Below are positions 1 through 5,149 of a DNA stretch of 5,149 bases, piece after piece. The DNA is from Campylobacterales bacterium. GTDB lineage: Bacteria > Campylobacterota > Campylobacteria > Campylobacterales > SZUA-545. Numbering within the stretch: the stretch's first letter is position 1; every line of letters starts with the position of its first letter. Below the pieces are notes generated by a model. The model did not search any database, was not told the DNA's origin, and was given only the letters and a program-made list of their open reading frames with translations. A program made the translations under genes and the position numbers. The stretch is from contig JAOXRY010000356.1 in assembly GCA_025800305.1 (NCBI GenBank), forward strand, positions 1 through 5,149. The letters run 5' to 3'.

Positions 1-561
1 CATAATTACAGGATAGCCTAGTTTTTTCATCTCTATAATATTTCTAAAGTCAACAACTAAATTACCATATCCAAACATTGTTCCTCGCTCTGTTAGAGCG
101 ATATTACTATTTCCACTATCTTTTACTTTATTTGTGGCATGAACCATATCTTCATGGGAGAGAAATTGTGCTTTTTTAACATTTACAATCTTTCCAGTTT
201 TTGCAGACTCAACCAGTAGATCTGTCTGTCTACAAAGAAAAGCAGGGATCTGGATAATGTCAACAACCTCACCAATTGCTTTTGCTTGGCTAGGTTCATG
301 GATATCAGTTGTTAAAGGAAGGTCAAAAGCTTTTCCAACTTCTTCTAAGATCTTTAGACCTTCATCAAGACCTGGACCTCTATAAGAAGTGATAGAGCTC
401 CTATTAGCTTTGTCAAAAGAAGCTTTGAAAATATAGTCAATTCCCAGTCTACTTGCAATCTCTTTTACAATTTCGGCTGTTTCCATAATCATATCTCTAC
501 TCTCAATAACACAAGGTCCAGAGATTACAAATAGATTTTCTGTACTAAATAATTTATTCAT
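1..561 (-). CDS. kdsA: KdsA, 3-deoxy-8-phosphooctulonate synthase (KDO-8-P synthase), C-terminus cut by window edge
   Basis: This cytoplasmic enzyme condenses phosphoenolpyruvate with arabinose-5-phosphate to give KDO-8-phosphate, the precursor of KDO in the lipopolysaccharide inner core. The window holds codons 1-187 of a family that is usually about 270 residues, so the end lies beyond position 1. Family motifs appear in order: SGPCVIES (residues 14-21), FKASFDKANRSS, RGPGLDEG, TDIHEPSQA, IIQIPAFLCRQTDLL, NVKKAQFLS and FGYGNLVVDFR. Cys17 sits where metal-dependent KdsA enzymes have their metal-binding Cys and where the E. coli enzyme has Asn, so this is a metal-type KdsA; the other metal ligands fall outside the window. 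The ATG at 559-561 is chosen because it overlaps the end of the upstream gene by 8 bp, has GGAT 5 bases upstream, and starts the alignment just before the first conserved strand. It is the last visible gene of a minus-strand operon. Confidence 0.96.
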   Translation of the reverse strand, partial: MNKLFSTENLFVISGPCVIESRDMIMETAEIVKEIASRLGIDYIFKASFDKANRSSITSYRGPGLDEGLKILEEVGKAFDLPLTTDIHEPSQAKAIGEVVDIIQIPAFLCRQTDLLVESAKTGKIVNVKKAQFLSHEDMVHATNKVKDSGNSNIALTERGTMFGYGNLVVDFRNIIEMKKLGYPVIM

Positions 562-1873
562 TTTTTATCCATAATAGATTTTTTACAATTCCTTTTCTAA
601 AAACTGTAAATCTTTGATTTTGTGGAAGCATTAGTGTTTTAACATTATCAATTGTTTTAACTTCTCTTCCATCTATTCTGATGATGATATCACCTTTTTT
701 AAGACCAGCTTTTTTAGCTGTACTGCCATCACTAACAGCTGTAATGACAACACCTTTAAAATCGCTATCAATTCCAAGGTTTCTTCTTAGTTTTCTAGTA
801 AGTGGCTCTAGTGTTAGACCATTAAGAACAACTCCGGGAGTTCCATCACTAATTGTTCCAAAAGGTTTTACAAGAGTGACAATTGCTTCATAGGTCTCAA
901 CACCACGTTGGTACTCAATAAGTTTTGCATCTCCTGGTCTCATTGTTGCTATACGATAGTTCATATCAGCAACATCATCTACACCAACATCATCTACAGA
1001 AATAATAAGATCTCCACTTTGGATTCCAGCTTTTGAAGCAGGAGAATTCTCTTCAACAGAGACAACTACAACACCTTTATTTCGGTTGTAATACTCTTTT
1101 AGTGTTTTGTCTAAAGCACCAATAGAGATACCAAACCAAACAGGTTCTTTGATCACTTTTTCTAAAAGTTTAATAACAGATTTTCTCATTATTTTTACAG
1201 GGGTGGCAATGGCAAAACCATTAAGTCCAGCTTCTTTTGTAAACTGTCCATTGATCATACCTATAAAATTTCCTTTTGAATCTAAAAGAGCTCCACCACT
1301 TGTTGCAGGATGGATAGTTCCGTTAAATTGAATAAAATGGACTTGACCATTAAGGTTGTTATCTCTTACCAGATTAGAGACAATACCTTTAGAAATAAAC
1401 AGTCCATTTCCATAAGGGTTTCCAGCAACAAATACTTCTGTACCGATTTTCACATCAGATTCATCACCAAAGAAAAAAGATTCAAGGTTTTCTTTTTCAA
1501 TTTTTAAAATTGCTAAATCATTAATATAGTCAATACCAACAATTTTAGCAACTAATTCCTCTTCAGATCCAGGAAGAGTTACTACCAGACCTTTTGTGTC
1601 TTTTATTACATGAAACGCTGTAAGAATATAGCCGTTTGCACGGATAACAATACCACTTCCTAGTTTTCTCTTTAGTTCATTTAGAGAAATACCTGTATAT
1701 TTAGGATTATAAAAATTTCCATAATATTTATTAAAACTAAAAGGATTTTGATCTGTTTTAGCTTTATATTTGGTAGAAATATTTACAATAACTTTTGAAG
1801 CATTCTCTATTGGTTTTTGAGTAGAAAATAGTGAAACAGCTAAAAATACAAGGATAAATGTTTTTTTTAACAT
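554..1873 (-). CDS. HtrA/Deg-family periplasmic serine protease with two PDZ domains, divergent active-site motif
   Basis: HtrA/Deg proteins degrade or chaperone misfolded proteins in the periplasm as trimers or larger cages. The 439 residues fit the family length. An N-terminal signal (Lys-Lys, then a hydrophobic stretch to about residue 17) implies export; the cleavage site is unclear. The trypsin-like domain spans about 70-235. The triad is His88 (LTAFHV), Asp119 (NDLAILKI) and Ser192 (HPATSGGAL). PDZ1 spans about 246-335 and PDZ2 about 343-435; both carry the A/K-AGL/I-x-x-GD-x-I-I signature. The flanks of the triad are unusual: TAFHV replaces the common TNNHV, and PATSGG replaces NPGNSGG, so Ala190 and Thr191 stand where Gly and Asn usually precede the serine. 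It may therefore be a divergent paralogue with altered activity rather than the main HtrA of the cell. The ATG directly follows the stop of the upstream 78-residue gene, and the 3' end overlaps kdsA. Confidence 0.9.
   Translation of the reverse strand: MLKKTFILVFLAVSLFSTQKPIENASKVIVNISTKYKAKTDQNPFSFNKYYGNFYNPKYTGISLNELKRKLGSGIVIRANGYILTAFHVIKDTKGLVVTLPGSEEELVAKIVGIDYINDLAILKIEKENLESFFFGDESDVKIGTEVFVAGNPYGNGLFISKGIVSNLVRDNNLNGQVHFIQFNGTIHPATSGGALLDSKGNFIGMINGQFTKEAGLNGFAIATPVKIMRKSVIKLLEKVIKEPVWFGISIGALDKTLKEYYNRNKGVVVVSVEENSPASKAGIQSGDLIISVDDVGVDDVADMNYRIATMRPGDAKLIEYQRGVETYEAIVTLVKPFGTISDGTPGVVLNGLTLEPLTRKLRRNLGIDSDFKGVVITAVSDGSTAKKAGLKKGDIIIRIDGREVKTIDNVKTLMLPQNQRFTVFRKGIVKNLLWIKNE
567..570 (-). 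promoter_or_regulatory. Weak ribosome binding site of kdsA inside the upstream gene
   Basis: On the minus strand GGAT lies 5 bases before the kdsA ATG, inside the last codons of the HtrA-family gene. Because the two genes overlap by 8 bp, translation of kdsA is probably coupled to termination of the upstream gene. The match is short, but its position supports the chosen start. Confidence 0.5.
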
Positions 1874-2110
1874 CTATTTAGAGTATTTCTCTTTCGCTTC
1901 TTTTAATGCTTCAATAACAGCGTCAACATTATCATAAGGAATGTGTGCTTTCCATTGAGGTTGACCTGCTTCACCTTTAAGATTAATACCAATACTAACA
2001 ACAGAATCGCTTCCTGCACCGTACGGTTCTGGTAGATGTGATACACTAATTACACCTTTTGATGTGTGTTCCAACTCAATCTCTTTTACTAAAGTAGCAG
2101 ATGATGACAT
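1874..2110 (-). CDS. Conserved-looking small protein of unknown function, 78 residues
   Basis: I do not recognise this protein. It has no signal peptide, membrane segment or cysteine and is mildly acidic, so it is probably a soluble cytoplasmic protein. The residue pattern suggests three or four beta strands (about 8-14, 19-25, 36-45 and 52-57) followed by one amphipathic helix (about 60-76, DNVDAVIEALKEAKEKY). A beta-sheet plus C-terminal helix layout is loosely like the PC4/YdbC single-strand DNA-binding fold, but the acidic charge and lack of a clear motif make this only a guess. It is convincing as a gene because it has a strong Shine-Dalgarno sequence (AGGAGAG, 5 bases before the ATG), a TATAAT box upstream, and a TAG stop that abuts the ATG of the HtrA-family gene without a gap. 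It is the first gene of the operon, so its translation probably feeds into the next gene. Confidence 0.85.
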   Translation of the reverse strand: MSSSATLVKEIELEHTSKGVISVSHLPEPYGAGSDSVVSIGINLKGEAGQPQWKAHIPYDNVDAVIEALKEAKEKYSK

Positions 2111-2115
2111 GATAG

Positions 2116-2122
2116 CTCTCCT
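2116..2122 (-). promoter_or_regulatory. Strong ribosome binding site of the 78-residue gene
   Basis: AGGAGAG on the minus strand lies 5 bases before the ATG at 2108-2110. It is the best Shine-Dalgarno match in the window and fixes the start of this small gene. Confidence 0.82.
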
Positions 2123-2133
2123 GTTTTTTTTTA

Positions 2134-2139
2134 ATTATA
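2134..2139 (-). promoter_or_regulatory. Predicted sigma-70 -10 box of the small gene / HtrA / kdsA operon
   Basis: A perfect TATAAT on the minus strand lies in the 83-bp divergent region, 12 bases upstream of the Shine-Dalgarno sequence. No good -35 hexamer is found at the usual distance (the region is TAAAAA), but AT-rich, weak -35 regions are common in Campylobacterota promoters. The start point would fall about 7 bases downstream, inside an A9 tract (2132 to 2124), giving a leader of roughly 17 bases. Confidence 0.5.
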
Positions 2140-2179
2140 GTTAATGACAGATTAATTTTTTATCTAAAAGTAACATTTT

Positions 2180-2187
2180 TATAAAAT
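2180..2187 (+). promoter_or_regulatory. Possible -10 region of the receiver/PAS/HD-GYP gene
   Basis: TATAAAAT lies only 6 bases before the ATG at 2194. If it is the -10 element, transcription would begin at or very near the start codon, giving a leaderless or almost leaderless mRNA. This fits the lack of any Shine-Dalgarno match in front of the gene. The whole region is AT-rich, so the box could be chance and the true promoter could lie further upstream. Confidence 0.35.
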
Positions 2188-2193
2188 TAGACC

Positions 2194-3948
2194 ATGAAAA
2201 TATTAATTGCTGATGACGAATCTATCAATATTACAATTTTAGAAGCTCTATTAAAAGAGTATACAAAAGAGATATTTGAAGCTTCCAATGGAGAAGAAGC
2301 CTTAAAAATTTTTAAAGAAAAAAGTCCACAAATTGTCATAACAGACGGTATTATGCCTATAATGGATGGAATCCAGCTTGTTAAAGAGATAAAAAAACTA
2401 GATCAAAAAATACCAATTATTTTTATATCTGCTTTAGATGAGCCAGATCTCTTAGCAAGGGCCGTTCAATATGGTATTGAAGGTTTTATTCCTAAACCTA
2501 TTAATAGAGATTTTTTTATCCACTCTATCGAAAAAGTTATGAAAAGTATACATGTTGGTAAGCAACTAGAGGTACAAGAGAGAATTCTAAATCAATATAA
2601 ATTGGCAATTGATAAAACTACATTAGTTTCAAAAACTGATGTTAATGGTGTTATAACATATGTAAATGAGGCATTTGAAAGAATCTCTGGTTACAAAGAA
2701 TCTGAACTAATGGGAAAACCTCATAGTGTTGTGAGACATCCAGATTCTCCAGATGAAATTTTTAAAGAGATGTGGCAAACCATAAAAGCAGGAAAAAACT
2801 GGAATGGAAAGATAAAAAACATTCGAAAAGATGGCACTAGTTATATTGTGGATGCTAACATTTTTCCCCACAAAGATTCCAATGGTGAAATATATGAGTT
2901 TCTTGCAATTAGGCATGATGTAACTCAATTTGAAGAGTATAAAGATATTTTAGAAAGCCAACTTGATGATAGTGTAAGTGCGTTAGAAGATAAAGTAAAT
3001 CTTCTCCATGAATATGAAAAAGCAATAAATGAAGCCAATGGACTAACAAGAGTAAATCTCAAAGGAGAAATAACTTTTACCAATGATACTTTTAAAAAGC
3101 ACATAGGAAACGAATCACTAGATAAAAAACTATTAAAAGACTATCTTGAAAACAAATATCATAAAAAATTTGATCAAGCTTTTGAAAAAGTCTTAGAGCA
3201 AAAGAGTGTCAATGTAAATGTTATGTACAGTGATAAAAAAGATTTTTATGCCAGTTCTACTTTTGTCCCGATTTTAGACGTAAATGAGAAGATAATTGAG
3301 ATTATGGGGATTCACCAAGATATTTCTGATGTAATTGAACTTAATAAAGAGATCGAAAATACTCAAAAAGAAGTAGTGTTTACAATGGGTGCCATTGGGG
3401 AGACAAGATCTAAAGAGACAGGTCACCATGTAAAAAGGGTTGCTGAATATTCAAGGTTTTTAGCAATAAAAATTGGGTTAAGTGAAGAGGAAGCCGAACT
3501 GGTGAAACAGGCTTCTCCTATGCACGATATTGGAAAGGTTGGCATTCCTGATGCAATCTTAAATAAACCTGGGAAGCTTACAGATGATGAGTATAAAATA
3601 ATGAAAACCCATGCTAAACTGGGTTACAACATGTTAAAGCATTCAAATAAAAAAATCCTTCAAGCTTCTGCTATTATTGCCCATGAACACCATGAAAAAT
3701 GGGATGGAAATGGATACCCTAGAAGACTAAAAGGTGAAGAGATCCATATCTATGGAAGAATCACAGCTGTTGCAGATGTTTTTGATGCTTTAGGTCATGA
3801 TAGAGTGTATAAAAAAGCTTGGCCTTTGGAAAATATACTAAACCTTTTCCAAGAAGAGCGTGGGAAACATTTTGATCCAAATCTAGTTGATCTATTTATG
3901 GAAAATTTAGATGAAATCCTAGAAATAAAAGCCTCTTTTGGTAATTAA
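2194..3948 (+). CDS. Response regulator with Aer-type PAS, second PAS and HD-GYP c-di-GMP phosphodiesterase domain
   Basis: This 584-residue cytoplasmic protein likely hydrolyses cyclic di-GMP under control of phosphorylation and a bound sensory cofactor. The receiver domain (1-118) has the acidic pair Asp7/Asp8, phosphoacceptor Asp51 (ITDGIMP), Ser79 and Lys101. PAS1 (about 140-245) closely resembles the PAS of E. coli Aer, including the RHPD motif (181-184), Asn158 and Trp194/Trp203; in Aer the RHPD region is needed for FAD binding, so redox or oxygen sensing is likely. A predicted coiled coil (245-280) leads to a degenerate PAS2 (about 278-380). HD-GYP (about 395-575) keeps the metal-site residues Glu408, His412, His444-Asp445, His473, His499-His500 and Asp528, the GYP motif (507-509), and Arg537/Lys540 near the substrate phosphates. 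LGHDR replaces the common LTSDR. It lacks membrane segments, and no partner histidine kinase lies in the window. It is transcribed divergently from the HtrA/kdsA operon. Confidence 0.95.
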   Translation: MKILIADDESINITILEALLKEYTKEIFEASNGEEALKIFKEKSPQIVITDGIMPIMDGIQLVKEIKKLDQKIPIIFISALDEPDLLARAVQYGIEGFIPKPINRDFFIHSIEKVMKSIHVGKQLEVQERILNQYKLAIDKTTLVSKTDVNGVITYVNEAFERISGYKESELMGKPHSVVRHPDSPDEIFKEMWQTIKAGKNWNGKIKNIRKDGTSYIVDANIFPHKDSNGEIYEFLAIRHDVTQFEEYKDILESQLDDSVSALEDKVNLLHEYEKAINEANGLTRVNLKGEITFTNDTFKKHIGNESLDKKLLKDYLENKYHKKFDQAFEKVLEQKSVNVNVMYSDKKDFYASSTFVPILDVNEKIIEIMGIHQDISDVIELNKEIENTQKEVVFTMGAIGETRSKETGHHVKRVAEYSRFLAIKIGLSEEEAELVKQASPMHDIGKVGIPDAILNKPGKLTDDEYKIMKTHAKLGYNMLKHSNKKILQASAIIAHEHHEKWDGNGYPRRLKGEEIHIYGRITAVADVFDALGHDRVYKKAWPLENILNLFQEERGKHFDPNLVDLFMENLDEILEIKASFGN

Positions 3949-3952
3949 TCTA

Positions 3953-3979
3953 TAAATATTTTTTTATATCTGCCGATAT
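3953..3979 (+). promoter_or_regulatory. Sigma-28 (FliA) promoter of the downstream secreted-protein gene
   Basis: TAAA at 3953-3956 is followed by exactly 15 bases and then GCCGATAT at 3972-3979. The sigma-28 consensus is TAAA-N15-GCCGATAA, so only the last base differs. The element lies just past the stop of the HD-GYP gene and would start a transcript near 3986, with a leader of about 33 bases containing a good ribosome binding site before the ATG at 4019. This indicates expression together with late flagellar genes. Confidence 0.82.
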
Positions 3980-3984
3980 CTGCC
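3966..3984 (+). repeat. Two tandem copies of ATATCTGCC, 10-base period
   Basis: ATATCTGCC occurs at 3966-3974 and again at 3976-3984, separated by one G, so the copies lie on the same face of the helix. The first copy overlaps the start of the sigma-28 -10 element and the second overlaps its end. It may be a chance duplication or a site for a regulator. Confidence 0.7.
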
Positions 3985-4004
3985 TTAGCGAAGAATAAAA
4001 AGTT

Positions 4005-4010
4005 AGAGGA
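4005..4010 (+). promoter_or_regulatory. Ribosome binding site of the secreted repeat protein
   Basis: AGAGGA lies 8 bases before the ATG at 4019. It is a good Shine-Dalgarno match at normal distance, and it supports a start that also gives a complete signal peptide. Confidence 0.75.
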
Positions 4011-4018
4011 TAGACATA

Positions 4019-5149
4019 ATGGGAAAACTTTCACTTGTTACTGCAGCAGCGATTTTTGCAGGTTCAACATCACTGATGGCATCTTGGTTTTCATGGGAAA
4101 ATGAAGGTGGAAAAACTAAAAGTGAAACTGTAAAAGAGAAAAAATCAGACGTTCAAGAAGTAACTATGCCTAGAGAAACTTCTAAAACAACAGTAAAAGA
4201 TCACAGAAGAACAACATCATCTGATTACAATTTAAAAAGAGAGTTAGTACAAAAAGAGAATCCTATAGGAATATATGTTGATAAACATTTAAGGGTATTT
4301 GTACCACAAGAAGAGCTGTATGTTTATCTTTCACTTTCCAATAACCCTGATGGAAAAAAAGTTTACTTACCAAATAAAGAGAGTGTAAAAAATAAAGATC
4401 CTAGACCAGTTAAATTGGGAAAACCAGGGGTACATACTATTGCACACCCATGGAATTCTAGTTTTCCTAAGGCTGACGGTAATCTTGATAAAAATGATCC
4501 ATCTAGATTTATGAATGTAACATGGGATAATATTCCACCAAGTTTAAAACTATTTGATGAAATCACAGGAAAAGAAGTTATTGATAGTGGAAGTATTCAA
4601 TACTTTAAAGAAGGTACAAAATTTAAAATTGTTAGTTCTGATAACTATTCAGGTGTAAAATCAGTTTATGTAAGTGTAGACAATCAACCTCATGTTGTTT
4701 TAGAAAATGGTGACGAAATTGCTAACTTGTCTGAAGGAAGACACTCTATCTCCTTTTATACGGTAGACAATGTTGGAAATGTATCCGATAGAATAAAAAA
4801 AGACTTTATAGTTGATGGTTCCACACCGAAAAGTTATGTACAAATCCACACTACTTCAAAAGATAAAAATGGTGTTCTAATTGCAGGACCTGATTCTGCT
4901 GTCTCTATGTCTTCAGGAGATAATATCTCAAAACTAGAAGGTATCTATTATAAGATTTCAAGGCAAAGTTACTTAAAGTATCACAAAGCAGTACCTTTAA
5001 GAGTTCTAAAAGATGGAAAATATACAGTTTCTTATTACGGTAAAGATAATGTTGGTAATAAAGAACCAGTACAGACTTTAGATTTTTACATGGATAATCA
5101 ACCTCCTAAAACAACACTAAGTTTAAATGGTGATGTATATCAAGGAGCT
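4019..5149 (+). CDS. Exported protein with Ig-like (OmpL47-type) repeats, C-terminus cut by window edge
   Basis: The reading frame is open for 377 codons to the end of the window with no stop. Residues 1-21 form a signal peptide (Lys3, a hydrophobic/Ala-rich core, SLMA before a predicted cut at Ala21/Ser22), so the protein is secreted or placed in the periplasm or outer membrane. Residues 25-80 are a Lys/Glu/Thr-rich, low-complexity linker. Residues 83-185 form an unassigned folded region. After that come repeated beta-sandwich modules with the pattern of OmpL47/Ig-like repeats: DNYSGVKSVYVSVDN ... DNVGNVSD ... VDGSTP (about 196-270), then GDNISKLEGIYYKI ... DNVGNKEP ... MDNQPPK (about 290-365), and a third starting at 365. 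Such repeats usually occur in large surface or secreted proteins; the exact function is unknown. A sigma-28 promoter precedes it, so it is probably made along with flagella. Confidence 0.88.
   Translation, partial: MGKLSLVTAAAIFAGSTSLMASWFSWENEGGKTKSETVKEKKSDVQEVTMPRETSKTTVKDHRRTTSSDYNLKRELVQKENPIGIYVDKHLRVFVPQEELYVYLSLSNNPDGKKVYLPNKESVKNKDPRPVKLGKPGVHTIAHPWNSSFPKADGNLDKNDPSRFMNVTWDNIPPSLKLFDEITGKEVIDSGSIQYFKEGTKFKIVSSDNYSGVKSVYVSVDNQPHVVLENGDEIANLSEGRHSISFYTVDNVGNVSDRIKKDFIVDGSTPKSYVQIHTTSKDKNGVLIAGPDSAVSMSSGDNISKLEGIYYKISRQSYLKYHKAVPLRVLKDGKYTVSYYGKDNVGNKEPVQTLDFYMDNQPPKTTLSLNGDVYQGA

Noticed and set aside
681..893. 70-residue plus-strand open frame
   Set aside because: It lies wholly antisense to the PDZ part of the HtrA-family gene, has no ribosome binding site, and its composition is a reverse-strand shadow.
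1107..1507. Two short plus-strand open frames antisense to the protease domain
   Set aside because: Both are opposite conserved catalytic-domain codons and show no promoter, ribosome binding site or recognisable protein pattern.
2707..2928. 73-residue minus-strand open frame
   Set aside because: It is antisense to the conserved Aer-type PAS domain, which explains the sequence fully.
3957..3979. Rho-independent terminator after the HD-GYP gene
   Set aside because: The short inverted repeat ATATC-TGCC-GATAT has a weak AT stem and its T-run lies upstream rather than downstream; the sequence is better explained as the sigma-28 promoter.
3966..3984. Start of a CRISPR array or longer tandem repeat
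   Set aside because: There are only two 9-base copies with a 1-base spacer and no further units.
4363..4566. 67-residue minus-strand open frame
   Set aside because: It is antisense to the exported repeat protein, whose frame stays open for 377 codons with signal peptide and ribosome binding site.

Overview
The window is AT-rich and densely packed. It looks like part of the genome of a Campylobacterota (epsilonproteobacterial) species, perhaps from the Arcobacter/Sulfurimonas/Sulfurovum group. The reasons are the low GC content, the residues of the Cys-type KdsA, an Aer-like PAS domain fused to c-di-GMP signalling, and a FliA-type promoter. The genus is an inference; no marker here fixes it.

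Positions 1-2110 are a minus-strand operon read right to left: an unrecognised 78-residue protein, an exported HtrA/Deg-family protein with two PDZ domains, and kdsA (187 N-terminal codons, cut by the left window edge). The genes are tightly coupled. The stop of the first abuts the ATG of the second (0 bp), and the HtrA-family gene overlaps the kdsA start by 8 bp. A TATAAT box, an A9 tract and a strong Shine-Dalgarno sequence lie in front of the first gene. KdsA makes the KDO precursor for the lipopolysaccharide core and the HtrA-like protein should act in the periplasm, so the operon has a cell-envelope theme.

Positions 2111-2193 are an 83-bp divergent intergenic region with promoter-like sequences for both directions. 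Positions 2194-3948 (plus) encode a 584-residue one-protein signalling device: receiver, Aer-type PAS (probably FAD-binding), a second degenerate PAS, and an HD-GYP domain that keeps the residues expected of an active c-di-GMP phosphodiesterase.

Positions 3949-4018 hold a near-perfect sigma-28 (FliA) promoter, TAAA-N15-GCCGATAT. It drives a plus-strand gene at 4019 that runs off the right edge. That gene encodes an exported protein with a charged linker followed by repeated Ig-like modules resembling OmpL47-type repeats. A c-di-GMP phosphodiesterase with a redox-type sensor thus lies next to a secreted protein that appears to be expressed with late flagellar genes, which suggests a motility or surface-lifestyle theme. 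This link is inferred from adjacency and the promoter only. No RNA genes, mobile elements or CRISPR arrays were seen, and no gene-free stretch exceeds 100 bp.
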